8,621 bases of DNA from Bacillota bacterium (lineage in GTDB: Bacteria; Bacillota; UBA994). The notes under the pieces were generated by a model. It was not told the origin of the DNA. It was given only the letters and a program-made list of their open reading frames with translations, and did not search any database. The stretch is from NCBI GenBank assembly GCA_018725535.1, contig QLUS01000064.1, positions 1 to 8,621 on the forward strand, given 5' to 3'. Each line of letters starts with the position of its first letter. Position 1 is the stretch's first letter. Shown one piece after another: positions 1-6,905 of the stretch. The translations under genes were made by a program, and so were the position numbers.

Positions 1-1923
1 AATAGATACATCGAGATACGTTCCACTCTCGCCAGTCCAGATAGGTGGCTAACGGAGTGGTTCTCTGGTGGCGGCAAGAGTGCTACAGGTGTCGCTGTAA
101 GTGAGGCTACGGCTTTAACTTCAACGGCGGTTTTTGCTTGTGTGCGTATTTTAGCTGAGACGGTCGCCAGCCTCCCCCTGCCGGTCTATCGCCGAGTAGT
201 TGGTGGCGGTAAGGAGCGGGCACAGGATCACTATCTCTACCCTCTTTTGCACGACCAGCCAAATCCAGAGATGACTAGCTTTGAGTTCCGCGAGACGACC
301 ATGGGATACCTTGCCCTTTGGGGAAATGCCTATGCTGAGATAGAGCGAGATAATGCGGGCAGAGTACAAGCGTTGTGGCTACTACGTCCCGATAGGATGC
401 GTGTCACCCGCGATACGCAAGGACTGCGGTATGAGTATAGCTTGCCTGATGGGCAGTCGGTTATACTGCGGCAGCAGAACGTTATGCATATTCGGGGATT
501 ATCCGGGGATGGAATTATTGGCTATAGCCCGATTCGCATGGCGCGGGAGGCCATCGGCTTAGCTTTAGCGACAGAGGAATATGGCGCACGTTTTTTTGGG
601 CAGGGCAGCACGCCTAGTGGTGTCTTGGAATATCCTGGCAAATTAAGTGAAGAAGCGGTAAAAGGACTGCGCAGATCGTGGGAGGATCTCCATTCCGGTC
701 TTTCTGGGGCACACCGAGTCGCGATTTTGCAAGAAGGTTTGAAATGGTCACAAGTCGGCATTCCCCCCGAAGACGCACAATTTCTCGCCTGCCGTGAGTT
801 TCAGACAACCGAGATAGCGCGAATTTTTAGAGTGCCGCCATATTTGTTACAGGATTACTCTAGAGCTACATTCAGCAACGTGGAGCACACAGCGATAAGT
901 TTTGTTGTACATACAGTCAGGCCTTGGCTTGTTAGATGGGAACAAGCCTTTAAGCGTGACTTGTTTTCAGTTGCAGAGCGCGAAACTTACTTTGCCGAAT
1001 TCCTCGTCGATGGCCTCTTGCGCGGCGATATTGATAGCCGGTATAGAGCTTATGCTACAGCGCGGCAGTGGGGCTGGATGAGCGCGGACGATATCCGAGG
1101 ATTAGAAAATCAGAATCCGCTGCCAGATGGGCAAGGCAAAATCTATATGGTCCCACTTAATATGGTCCCAGCAAGCGCAGTTGTTGTCGTGCCACCCGTG
1201 GATGAAGCAAAGCGACAAGTGGAGCGTCGTGATAAGCCAAAGCTGCCAGTGCGTGTGAAACGTCCTAGGCAGTATCTGCCTGTTTTCCTCGCGGCTGCAA
1301 AAAGATTAGTCCGCTGGGAGATTAGCGAAGTGCGGAATCTATTACGCAAACGTCTAGATATCACTGAGTTAGAAGCTTGGTATGAAAAAGACGAGACGCA
1401 GCGGCGGCTACGAGCTTATATCCACCCTGCAGTGGCTTCTTACGCGGCCATTATCGCTTCTGATGTGGAGGATGAGATTGGCAGCCAGCTCCTAGATGGT
1501 TGGGCTGAGATGCAAGCAGCAGGGTATAGCGATATCTATGTCCGCGACCATATACATGATTCGAGGGGCCAGCTTCGGGCGTTATCCATGGTGGCGGAGC
1601 CTGATGCCGCAGTAAATCAGCGGCTAGACGAATGGGACGAACGACGGCCTGGTAAAATTGCGGACTGGGAAACTGTTAACGCTGCTGGTGTATTTGCGCG
1701 GCTAGCCTGTGTAGCACTTGGTGTAAAACTACTCCGTTGGGCGGCAGTTGGCGCAAAGCCTTGCCCATATTGTCAAACACTAGACGGTATGGTAGTTGAT
1801 GTTAAAGGCACTTTTGCGCAGAATGATGTGCAAGCGGAAGGACAAGAGCCGATGCGGCTAAATCGGAGCCCACGAAACCCGCCGCTGCATGAGGGATGTG
1901 TGTGCGCGATCTTGCCAGCTTGA
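1..1923 (+). CDS. Phage portal protein (HK97 family) fused to a MuF/SPP1 gp7-type minor head domain, 5' truncated by the window
   Basis: The portal forms the dodecameric DNA channel at one capsid vertex. The frame is open from base 1, and residues before the first possible start (GTG 142) already read as portal N-terminus (VSEATALTSTAVFACVRILA), so the true start lies upstream. There are 640 residues in the window. Residues about 30-390 (window codon numbering) are the HK97-type portal, with the conserved ACVRILAE.VASLPLPVY segment, NPEMTSFEF, GNAYAEI, and the FRVPPYLL helix region. After a charged, Pro/Lys-rich linker (about 397-422) comes a 200-residue domain ending in CPYCQTLDG (nt 1762-1788) and PPLHEGCVC (nt 1879-1905). 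This is the C-terminal signature of Mu gpF/SPP1 gp7 minor head proteins, with Cys-x2-Cys and His-x2-Cys-x-Cys as a possible metal site. HK97 portals are usually about 400 residues, so a genuine fusion is likely. The protease gene follows after 43 nt. Confidence 0.93.
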   Translation, partial: NRYIEIRSTLASPDRWLTEWFSGGGKSATGVAVSEATALTSTAVFACVRILAETVASLPLPVYRRVVGGGKERAQDHYLYPLLHDQPNPEMTSFEFRETTMGYLALWGNAYAEIERDNAGRVQALWLLRPDRMRVTRDTQGLRYEYSLPDGQSVILRQQNVMHIRGLSGDGIIGYSPIRMAREAIGLALATEEYGARFFGQGSTPSGVLEYPGKLSEEAVKGLRRSWEDLHSGLSGAHRVAILQEGLKWSQVGIPPEDAQFLACREFQTTEIARIFRVPPYLLQDYSRATFSNVEHTAISFVVHTVRPWLVRWEQAFKRDLFSVAERETYFAEFLVDGLLRGDIDSRYRAYATARQWGWMSADDIRGLENQNPLPDGQGKIYMVPLNMVPASAVVVVPPVDEAKRQVERRDKPKLPVRVKRPRQYLPVFLAAAKRLVRWEISEVRNLLRKRLDITELEAWYEKDETQRRLRAYIHPAVASYAAIIASDVEDEIGSQLLDGWAEMQAAGYSDIYVRDHIHDSRGQLRALSMVAEPDAAVNQRLDEWDERRPGKIADWETVNAAGVFARLACVALGVKLLRWAAVGAKPCPYCQTLDGMVVDVKGTFAQNDVQAEGQEPMRLNRSPRNPPLHEGCVCAILPA

Positions 1924-1940
1924 CAAAACATTGATATAAT
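1912..1940 (+). promoter_or_regulatory. Candidate sigma-A (sigma-70) promoter with extended -10, ahead of the protease and capsid genes
   Basis: TTGCCA at 1912-1917 (5 of 6 to TTGACA) is separated by exactly 17 bp from a perfect TATAAT at 1935-1940, which is preceded by TG at 1932-1933, giving the extended -10 TGATATAAT. The predicted start would be near 1947, leaving a very short leader with the protease ribosome binding site at 1951-1960. The -35 lies inside the last codons of the portal gene. The 43-bp gap is markedly AT-rich in a GC-balanced region. A second, perfect TTGACA at 1920-1925 is only 9 bp from this -10, but 15 bp from TATAAA at 1941-1946. This is sequence inference only. Confidence 0.55.
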
Positions 1941-1966
1941 TATAAATAGACAAGGGGGAAATCGTA

Positions 1967-2626
1967 ATGCGGAACTTGGAACGCAGGGATTATCCATTAG
2001 ACGAGATAAGGGTAACAACTGGAAACACGCCAAAAATCACTGGTTATGCTGCAGTTTTTAACCGTTTGTCACAGGATTTAGGCGGTTTCTACGAAATTAT
2101 CTCACCGGGCGCATTTAAGAAGACCTTGCAAGAAGCAGACGTGCGTGCTTTGTTGGAGCACGATTCGCGCTGGATTCTAGGCAATACCAAAAGCGGCACT
2201 CTGCGCCTGCAGGAAGACATAGAAGGTTTGCACATTGAACTTGATCCGCCGAATACTATTGCAGGGCGGGATGTTGTGGAAAGCCTGCGGCGAGGTGACT
2301 TGACTGGTATGTCGTTTGGGTTTAGGACGATAAGAGATCGCTGGGTAAAAGAGAATGGGCAGGATGTGCGGACATTATTGGAGGTTGCGTTGCAGGATGT
2401 TAGCATTGTGGCGTATCCTGCCTACCCAGATACTAGCGTAGCTTTACGGTCTGCACTGGCTATGGGACTAAAAATTGAGGATACATCTGAGCCGGTTGAA
2501 CTTACCAACCACTCAGTTGGTCATAGCGCGAAGCCTACTGCCGGGCTGTCCCTGGCGGACATCCACAGTATGGCAAAGTTAGATTTAAGGCGTAAGCAGT
2601 TGGAGCTTGCGGAAAAAGCAATATAA
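1967..2626 (+). CDS. Prohead protease, HK97 gp4-like (peptidase family U35)
   Basis: This serine protease is packaged in the procapsid and cleaves the delta segment of the capsid protein during head maturation. It has 219 residues. The visible signatures of the family are ITGYAAVFN (24-32), E43..SPGAF (46-50), ALLEHD with His65, a GMSFGF block with Ser116, and DVSIVAYPAYPDT (144-156). His65 and Ser116 are the likely catalytic pair, and the third residue is probably an acidic one between or after them. The C-terminal 55 residues are outside the protease domain and end in a charged helix. Start ATG 1967 has the Shine-Dalgarno AAGGGGGAA at 1952-1960. The capsid gene follows 13 nt after the stop, the usual order for HK97-type heads. 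Confidence 0.93.
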   Translation: MRNLERRDYPLDEIRVTTGNTPKITGYAAVFNRLSQDLGGFYEIISPGAFKKTLQEADVRALLEHDSRWILGNTKSGTLRLQEDIEGLHIELDPPNTIAGRDVVESLRRGDLTGMSFGFRTIRDRWVKENGQDVRTLLEVALQDVSIVAYPAYPDTSVALRSALAMGLKIEDTSEPVELTNHSVGHSAKPTAGLSLADIHSMAKLDLRRKQLELAEKAI

Positions 2627-2633
2627 AGGAGAT
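2626..2633 (+). promoter_or_regulatory. Ribosome binding site that fixes the capsid gene start
   Basis: AAGGAGAT overlaps the last base of the protease stop codon and lies 6 nt before ATG 2640. This favours ATG 2640 over an in-frame TTG at 2607 that would add 11 residues and would lie inside the protease gene without its own Shine-Dalgarno. Confidence 0.8.
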
Positions 2634-2639
2634 GTGGTA

Positions 2640-3860
2640 ATGGACAAGGCTTTGGAAATGCGACAAAAGCGAGCTACCTTGGTTAAGGTTGCTCGTGACC
2701 TATTAGAGCGAGCTGAGACCGAGAAGCGCGGTCTGTCTGTGGAAGAAGAGCAGCAATATAAAAAAATCATGGATGACGTTGAAGAATCGCGGAAAGCGAT
2801 TGAGCGTGAAGAGCGTCAGCAAAACTTAGAGCGAGAGATGACGTCTTCGCAGGGGACTATTATAGGGGGCAAGGAGCCTGTCGGTGATGAAAGTCGCGCG
2901 AGCGAGCAAGAGGAAACTCGCGCTGCTTTCAACAAGTTTCTGCGTGGCGGCGTTTCGATACTTAACATCGCAGAAACTCGCCGTCTCCAAGCAGGAGTGG
3001 ATACCCTGGGCGGGTATCTCGTAGCTCCGCAGCAGTTTGTCACTCAGCTGATTCAAGCCGTGGATGATATGGTATTCCTGCGTCCGCTGGCAACAAAATA
3101 TGCCGTTGAGCGTGCCGAGAGTCTAGGAGTGCCAACGCTAGATCGTGATATCAGTGATGCTGACTGGACCAGCGAGCTGGCTACAGGCATGGAAGATACT
3201 GCGATGACACTTGGTAGGCGGGAATTCCGTCCCTGGCCACTGGCTAAACGTGTGCGAATTAGCAACAAACTGCTCAGGCAAGCGGCAATCGACCCTGAAG
3301 CACTAGTGCGTAGCCGACTGGCGTATAGATTTGCCATCACTGAGGAGCGGGCATATCTTACTGGCAATGGTGTAAATCAGCCACTCGGGCTGTTCACTGC
3401 GACGCCCATGGGTGTCAGCATTGCGCGTGACGTTGTGGCGGGCACGGCTACCGACTTGACTATGGACGGTCTGACTAGAGTAAAGTATGCGCTGAAGATG
3501 CAATACTGGCCCCGCGCGCGGTGGCTACTCCATCGCAGTGCGGTTGAACGCATTGCACTGCTCAAGGATGCGCAAGGGCAGTATCTCTGGCGTGAGAGCA
3601 CGCGCGCAGGTGAGCCCGACCGTCTGCTAGGTTTCCCGGTGATGATGAGCGAGTTTGTCCCGAGTGTCTTCGCGGCTGGCCAGTATGTCGGCATGTTGGC
3701 TGATTTCTCCCACTACTGGATAGTCGATGCACTAGATATGCAAATCCAGCGGCTGGTAGAGTTGTATGCCGAGACAAATCAAGTCGGGTTTATCGCGCGG
3801 CGCGAGCTTGATGGGGCTCCTATACTTGAAGAAGCCTTCGTCAGAGTTCGGCTAGCTTAA
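2640..3860 (+). CDS. Major capsid protein, HK97 fold, with N-terminal delta (scaffold) segment
   Basis: This is the shell-forming subunit of the head, at 406 residues close to the usual size of HK97 gp5 relatives. Residues 1 to about 68 are highly charged and predicted helical or coiled-coil (for example VEEEQQYKKIMDDVEESRKA). A polar linker follows, then the mature domain from about 95-105. Conserved capsid features are GYLVAP (125-130), the E-loop region around AVERAESLGVPTLD, the strand pair WPLAKRVRISNKLLRQ, FAITEERAYLTGNGVNQPLG (231-250, the G.G..QP.G motif), GFPVMMSE, and a C-terminal segment ending VRVRLA. The delta segment would act as scaffold and be removed by the protease encoded just upstream, with cleavage probably near 90-105, though the exact bond cannot be read. 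Whether the HK97 Lys-Asn crosslink occurs here cannot be decided by eye. Confidence 0.95.
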   Translation: MDKALEMRQKRATLVKVARDLLERAETEKRGLSVEEEQQYKKIMDDVEESRKAIEREERQQNLEREMTSSQGTIIGGKEPVGDESRASEQEETRAAFNKFLRGGVSILNIAETRRLQAGVDTLGGYLVAPQQFVTQLIQAVDDMVFLRPLATKYAVERAESLGVPTLDRDISDADWTSELATGMEDTAMTLGRREFRPWPLAKRVRISNKLLRQAAIDPEALVRSRLAYRFAITEERAYLTGNGVNQPLGLFTATPMGVSIARDVVAGTATDLTMDGLTRVKYALKMQYWPRARWLLHRSAVERIALLKDAQGQYLWRESTRAGEPDRLLGFPVMMSEFVPSVFAAGQYVGMLADFSHYWIVDALDMQIQRLVELYAETNQVGFIARRELDGAPILEEAFVRVRLA

Positions 3861-3873
3861 GGAGGTAAACAAA

Positions 3874-4254
3874 ATGGCAATGGATGACCTTTTTAGCAAC
3901 TTGTCAACAGCTACAACCTTGCCGCCTGTAGTCCGCAACGTCGCGGCTACGGGGGCTACGGTAGACTTGCAAGGCTTTGCGGGTGCGCTGGTGCAAGCTA
4001 TAGTTGGCACTATTACTGATGGCGTGCATACCTTAGTGGTGCAGGAATCTGCGGACAATATAACCTGGACAGCGGTAGCAGCTGCTGATTTGCAGGGGAG
4101 TTTTGTAACTCTGGCGACTGGCGTAAATCAGAGGGTCGGTTATCGGGGGATACAACGCTTTATCCGCGTCAATGCAGCTGCTTCAGGTGTTACGGGCGGC
4201 GTTTACGCTGTTGTAGTAGTGCGCGGTACGCCTAGGCGAGCACCTGTCGCTTAA
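3874..4254 (+). CDS. Small beta-rich head-region protein, function unproven (possible decoration or accessory head protein)
   Basis: A 126-residue protein. Its sequence type (VDLQGF... GTITDG.HT..VQES.DN.TWT.V...DLQGSF... QRVGYRG..RFIRV... VVVRGTP) is one I recognise as common just downstream of capsid genes in siphophages, usually annotated hypothetical. Alternating hydrophobic strands and the absence of helices, signal peptide or membrane segments suggest a beta-sandwich. Its core (residues 52-118) resembles the C-terminal domain of the first tail tube protein in this window. Position right after the capsid gene fits a decoration or accessory head protein, but this is inference. Start ATG 3874 has AAGGAGGT at 3859-3866. 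ATG 3880 is a less well spaced alternative. Confidence 0.85.
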   Translation: MAMDDLFSNLSTATTLPPVVRNVAATGATVDLQGFAGALVQAIVGTITDGVHTLVVQESADNITWTAVAAADLQGSFVTLATGVNQRVGYRGIQRFIRVNAAASGVTGGVYAVVVVRGTPRRAPVA

Positions 4255-4270
4255 AAAAGGAGGTTATATT

Positions 4271-4477
4271 ATGCTTATCAGGATGTTGACTACCGCCGCT
4301 AGTCCTGCAGGGGTTTATCTTGCTGGCGCGGTAGTGGATTTAGACGATGATGCGGCGCAAGAGTTTATTTCTGGCGGCTATGCGCAGGCGGTAGACAGTC
4401 CTATTATCGAAGCGGCCGCCATGGAACTCCCGGAAGAAACTACAGTTTTGTCTGAAGCAAAAAAAAAAGCGCGGTGA
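4271..4477 (+). CDS. Small conserved phage protein, unknown function (68 residues)
   Basis: I do not recognise a function. The reading frame is well supported by AAGGAGGT at 4257-4264 before ATG 4271 and by tight packing (16 nt after the previous stop, 5 nt before the next start). The core pattern is V/I....SPAGVYLAGAVVDLDDDAAQEFISGGYAQAV, followed by an acidic tail ending in lysines. The same layout (a stretch of short strands, GE/GAVVDL, then A..(F/L)(I/L)..G.A..V) is seen in the 48-residue protein at 6022, so both probably belong to the group of tiny head-tail-region proteins found in many siphophages. The lysine codons form a run of ten A at 4459-4468. Confidence 0.8.
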   Translation: MLIRMLTTAASPAGVYLAGAVVDLDDDAAQEFISGGYAQAVDSPIIEAAAMELPEETTVLSEAKKKAR

Positions 4478-4482
4478 TATAA

Positions 4483-5088
4483 ATGTCCATAAGTGCAGCT
4501 TATGCAACAGCAGCCGCCTATCGTGCAGCGATCGGGAAAACTGATCCGGCTGACGACGCCGAGATACTAATCGATCTGACGGCTGTTTCCCGCCATTTAG
4601 ACGCCAAACTGGGGCGGTTCTTCACACGAGACGCCGCTCCGGTTAACCGTGTCTATATTCCTGCGGGAGCTGGGCCTGAGCTTTGGACAGACGATTTGTC
4701 CGCGGCGCCTACTGGGGTAGCAATTGACACTACTAGAAACGGCACATTTGCTACCGCGCTACTTCCCCGCGATTATGAACTGCTGCCGCTCAATGCATTG
4801 CGAGAACCTGAGCCACGTCCGCATAACTGCATCCGACTAGTGCCGTGGGGCGGGCGCACCATCTTCCCCGCAGGTGTGCGCGTCCGAGTAACGGCGCAAT
4901 TTGGTTGGCCGGCAGTGCCACCAGCAGTGCAGCAAGCGACTGTGCACATCACAGCCCTACTTCGTTTGGAAACGCCTCGTGCTACGCGCAGAATACCAGA
5001 GCTTGGTGAGGCAATCGAAGCGTCCCCCGACGCGCAACGGATTATTCGACAGCTGACAGATCAGTACAAGTTGGTCAAATATGTCTGA
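4483..5088 (+). CDS. Head-tail adaptor/connector protein (gp6-like)
   Basis: Predicted to form the ring attached under the portal that extends the DNA channel and receives the neck and tail. It has 201 residues. The N-terminus (YATAAAYRAAIGKTDPADDAEILIDLTAVSRHLDAKLGRFF) matches the helical opening of gp6-like adaptors, which read as Y.t.a......g..d...D..l...i..aS..id...gR.F. The middle is beta-rich. V.AQFGWPAVPPAVQQAT corresponds to the typical Y.a.yG...vP..v..A segment, followed by a helix and an Ile/Leu-rich C-terminus. The start is ATG 4483. Upstream GGTGAT (4473-4478) pairs with only the 3' half of the anti-Shine-Dalgarno, so translation is probably coupled to the preceding gene. The stop overlaps the next start by 8 nt. 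Confidence 0.85.
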   Translation: MSISAAYATAAAYRAAIGKTDPADDAEILIDLTAVSRHLDAKLGRFFTRDAAPVNRVYIPAGAGPELWTDDLSAAPTGVAIDTTRNGTFATALLPRDYELLPLNALREPEPRPHNCIRLVPWGGRTIFPAGVRVRVTAQFGWPAVPPAVQQATVHITALLRLETPRATRRIPELGEAIEASPDAQRIIRQLTDQYKLVKYV

Positions 5089-5572
5089 TACCATTAAACT
5101 CGAGTTGGAAGGCGTTGAGGAACTAAGGCGAAAACTGGGGGATCCTAAACTAGCAAAAGAGCCAATCAAGGAAATGCTGAAAAAAGCAGCCGCGCTTGGG
5201 AAAGAAACAGCGATACCTGCCATCTCTGGTGGCACAGGTATAGCAGCGCGATCCATCAAGTCTAGCGTGCGGTCACGTGCGATGCAGGCACGGGTATATA
5301 CTAGAATTGCCGAACCGCGTGCGATGTCGATCGAGCAGGGGCGTCCACCTGGCGAACTGGTTGAGATATGCTCTCTTGCACGTTGGCTGACAGGCTCTAC
5401 TACAGTGACCATAGAAGAATTTGAGCAAATACTTGAAATCCAGGAGGCAATCAAACAGGGCGGAACACAGGGGAAGGGCTATATGCTGGCAACAAGAGAA
5501 GCACTGGAGAAAGAGTTGCCACGGCTAGAAGAAGAGTTGCTGGTGCGGCTAGAGGAGGAGTTTTATAAGTGA
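5081..5572 (+). CDS. HK97 gp10-like neck/tail-component protein
   Basis: A 163-residue protein of the HK97 gp10 type, which acts at the head-tail junction or in tail completion. The opening IKLELEGVEELRRKLGD (5-21) is the family hallmark 'G.eeL.rkL'. It is followed by a Lys/Ala-rich helix, AIPAISGGTGIAARSIKSSV (45-63, the usual 'aP..tG.l..Si' segment), then a variable loop with EQGRPPG (85-91) and a helix-rich C-terminus with GTQGKGYMLATREALEKELP. The C-terminal 20 residues are strongly acidic (EELLVRLEEEFYK). There is no clear Shine-Dalgarno before ATG 5081. The start lies inside the end of the adaptor gene, so translation is probably coupled to it. Confidence 0.8.
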   Translation: MSDTIKLELEGVEELRRKLGDPKLAKEPIKEMLKKAAALGKETAIPAISGGTGIAARSIKSSVRSRAMQARVYTRIAEPRAMSIEQGRPPGELVEICSLARWLTGSTTVTIEEFEQILEIQEAIKQGGTQGKGYMLATREALEKELPRLEEELLVRLEEEFYK

Positions 5573-6009
5573 ACCTTGATCTATTTCTGGCTAGGTTAAC
5601 TGCGTTGCAACAGACAATCGCAATCACTACCCCGGTAGTATCAGCGGTCAAACGCTCCTACTGGGGATCACCAGCAGGAGCTGTCACCGACTTACCCTGC
5701 ATCATCAATGCACTTACTGAGCCAGAGCGAACTTTGGGTATGGGCGCGCGGCGCGAAGAAAAATACCGCATCAATGTCCAGCTCCTGGCTGCAAGAGCTA
5801 CACCAGAGGATGAGCGCAGCTCCCGCATTGCTACTAATTTTTGGTTTAGTGCAAAGGATGTGTTTGATGCTAATCCGACTGTCGGCGGGACGGTGATGTA
5901 CGCGATACTGCGCGGCGCAAGTCCGACTGTGCCTGTCATTTTGCAACATGGCGGGCAAGCGTACATCGGGTTTGATGCTTTCCTCGACGTGCATAACATT
6001 AGGTCATAG
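5569..6009 (+). CDS. Probable tail terminator / tail completion protein
   Basis: A 146-residue protein with no motif I can assign firmly. The composition and layout are an N-terminal helix (LFLARLTALQQTIA), then a strand-rich core containing DLPCIINAL, REEKYRINVQLLAARATPEDERSS, a helix, and a C-terminal strand YIGFDAFLDVHNI. This is the pattern of small proteins between gp10-like and tail tube genes, which are generally tail terminators (gpU/gp17-like). The function call therefore rests mainly on position. The start is GTG 5569, whose last two bases are the TG of the upstream TGA stop, with a strong AGGAGGAG at 5553-5560. Stop is TAG 6007-6009. Confidence 0.8.
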   Translation: MNLDLFLARLTALQQTIAITTPVVSAVKRSYWGSPAGAVTDLPCIINALTEPERTLGMGARREEKYRINVQLLAARATPEDERSSRIATNFWFSAKDVFDANPTVGGTVMYAILRGASPTVPVILQHGGQAYIGFDAFLDVHNIRS

Positions 6010-6016
6010 GGGGTGA
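6008..6016 (+). promoter_or_regulatory. Ribosome binding site selecting a TTG start
   Basis: AGGGGGTGA overlaps the preceding stop codon and lies 5 nt before TTG 6022. An in-frame GTG at 6013 sits inside this site and so cannot use it, which supports TTG as the start. Confidence 0.65.
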
Positions 6017-6021
6017 CTTAT

Positions 6022-6168
6022 TTGGCAAAATATAAAGTTTTAGTCGGTATCAATTATCCTCCCGACAGGCGAGCTGAGCCAGGCGAGATTGTAGATGATT
6101 TGCCCGTAAAATCGGAAGCTTGGCTGCTTGAGCAGGGCTGTATTGAGGCGGAGGTGACTAAGTCATGA
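6022..6168 (+). CDS. Small conserved phage protein, TTG start (48 residues)
   Basis: A very short gene with sequence MAKYKVLVGINYPPDRR, then AEPGEIVDDLP, then AWLLEQGCIE. I recognise this type (KYKVLVGLNYP.....A.PG..VDDLP.....WLL.QG.IE) as a common tiny protein between head-completion and tail tube genes in phages of Gram-positive hosts. Its function is unknown. It fills the space between the tail-terminator-like gene and the first tube gene. The stop TGA (6166-6168) overlaps the next ATG (6165) as ATGA. The overall layout resembles the 68-residue protein at 4271. The match to a recurrent family and good Shine-Dalgarno make the gene credible despite its length and TTG start. Confidence 0.75.
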   Translation: MAKYKVLVGINYPPDRRAEPGEIVDDLPVKSEAWLLEQGCIEAEVTKS

Positions 6169-6890
6169 GCTTCGTGCACGGTTCCGTTACAAGGGTTTAT
6201 GTCAATGGCTTTGATTTAAGCGCGTTTTTGAAAAATGTGTCTCATTCTTGCGAAGTAGGGCCGCATGACAGCACTACATTTAGTGCTATGGCAAAGACCT
6301 ATGTGCCGGGACTAGAGGACGCGACGCTGGATGCAGGGGGGCTTTTTTCTGGTACAGCTGGAGCAACGGACGCTGTAATGTTTGCTGCTTTGCGGGGGCG
6401 TTCGCCTGTTACCTGGAGCGTGTTACCGCAGGGCGACGTGGATGGTGTGTTTGGACATGGTTTACTGGCCCTGCAGTCAAGTTATGAAGTTGCAACCCCG
6501 GCGGATGGTCTAGTAGAGGTTACAGCTACAGCGCAGTCAAACGTAGGTTTGGAGCAGGTACAAGTATTGCATCCGTTGACGGCTAGGGTAGTGACAGGCA
6601 CGGGTATCGGCAGGGACAGTGCAGTATCGACATCGACACATGCAGGAGGTGTCGGGTATTTGCAGGTGACGACCGTCTCTGGTGTAGCGCCGAGTCTAAC
6701 GGCGAGAATCCAGCATAGCATTGATGCAGTGACGTGGGTGGATTTAATCACTTTTGCCGCGGTTACGTCTAGCAACAGCGCGCAGCGGCTAGTAGTGGCC
6801 GGCACAGTCAATCGTCATGTCCGGGCGCAGTGGACGATTGCGGGTACGGGTCCAAGTTTTACATTCTTTGCGGCTTTTGGTCGCTACTAA
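6165..6890 (+). CDS. Tail tube protein (long paralog, with extra C-terminal beta domain)
   Basis: A 241-residue predicted structural subunit of the tail tube. The N-terminal domain (1 to about 130) starts MSFVHGSVTRVYVNGFDLSAFLK and holds the block STTFSAMAKTYVPGLEDATL (36-55), a tail tube signature also present in the next gene. The C-terminal part (about 160-241) is a separate domain: YLQVTTVSG... LTARIQHSIDAVTWVDLITF... QRLVVAGTVNRHVRAQWTIAG... F..AFGR. This resembles domains fused to tube proteins in other siphophages and the small head-region protein at 3874. Such domains may decorate the outside of the tail. The start ATG 6165 overlaps the upstream stop (ATGA). The upstream GGAGGTGAC at 6149-6157 (inside the previous gene) is a good ribosome binding site. 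Confidence 0.88.
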   Translation: MSFVHGSVTRVYVNGFDLSAFLKNVSHSCEVGPHDSTTFSAMAKTYVPGLEDATLDAGGLFSGTAGATDAVMFAALRGRSPVTWSVLPQGDVDGVFGHGLLALQSSYEVATPADGLVEVTATAQSNVGLEQVQVLHPLTARVVTGTGIGRDSAVSTSTHAGGVGYLQVTTVSGVAPSLTARIQHSIDAVTWVDLITFAAVTSSNSAQRLVVAGTVNRHVRAQWTIAGTGPSFTFFAAFGRY

Positions 6891-6905
6891 AAGGAGGTAG
6901 GAAAA

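Noticed and set aside
142..150. GTG 142 as the start of the portal gene
   Set aside because: The frame is open back to base 1 and encodes typical portal N-terminal sequence before this codon; the gene starts outside the window.
1920..1925. Perfect TTGACA as the -35 of the TATAAT at 1935
   Set aside because: The 9-bp spacer is too short; TTGCCA at 1912 gives the proper 17 bp. TTGACA could only pair with the weaker TATAAA at 1941 over 15 bp.
2607..2639. TTG 2607 as start of the capsid gene
   Set aside because: It lies within the protease gene with no Shine-Dalgarno, whereas ATG 2640 has AAGGAGAT at ideal spacing.
4459..4482. Programmed frameshift on the ten-A run fusing the 68-residue protein to the adaptor
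   Set aside because: A -1 shift meets TAA at 4480-4482 just before the adaptor ATG, and the +1 frame is not the adaptor frame, so no fusion results.
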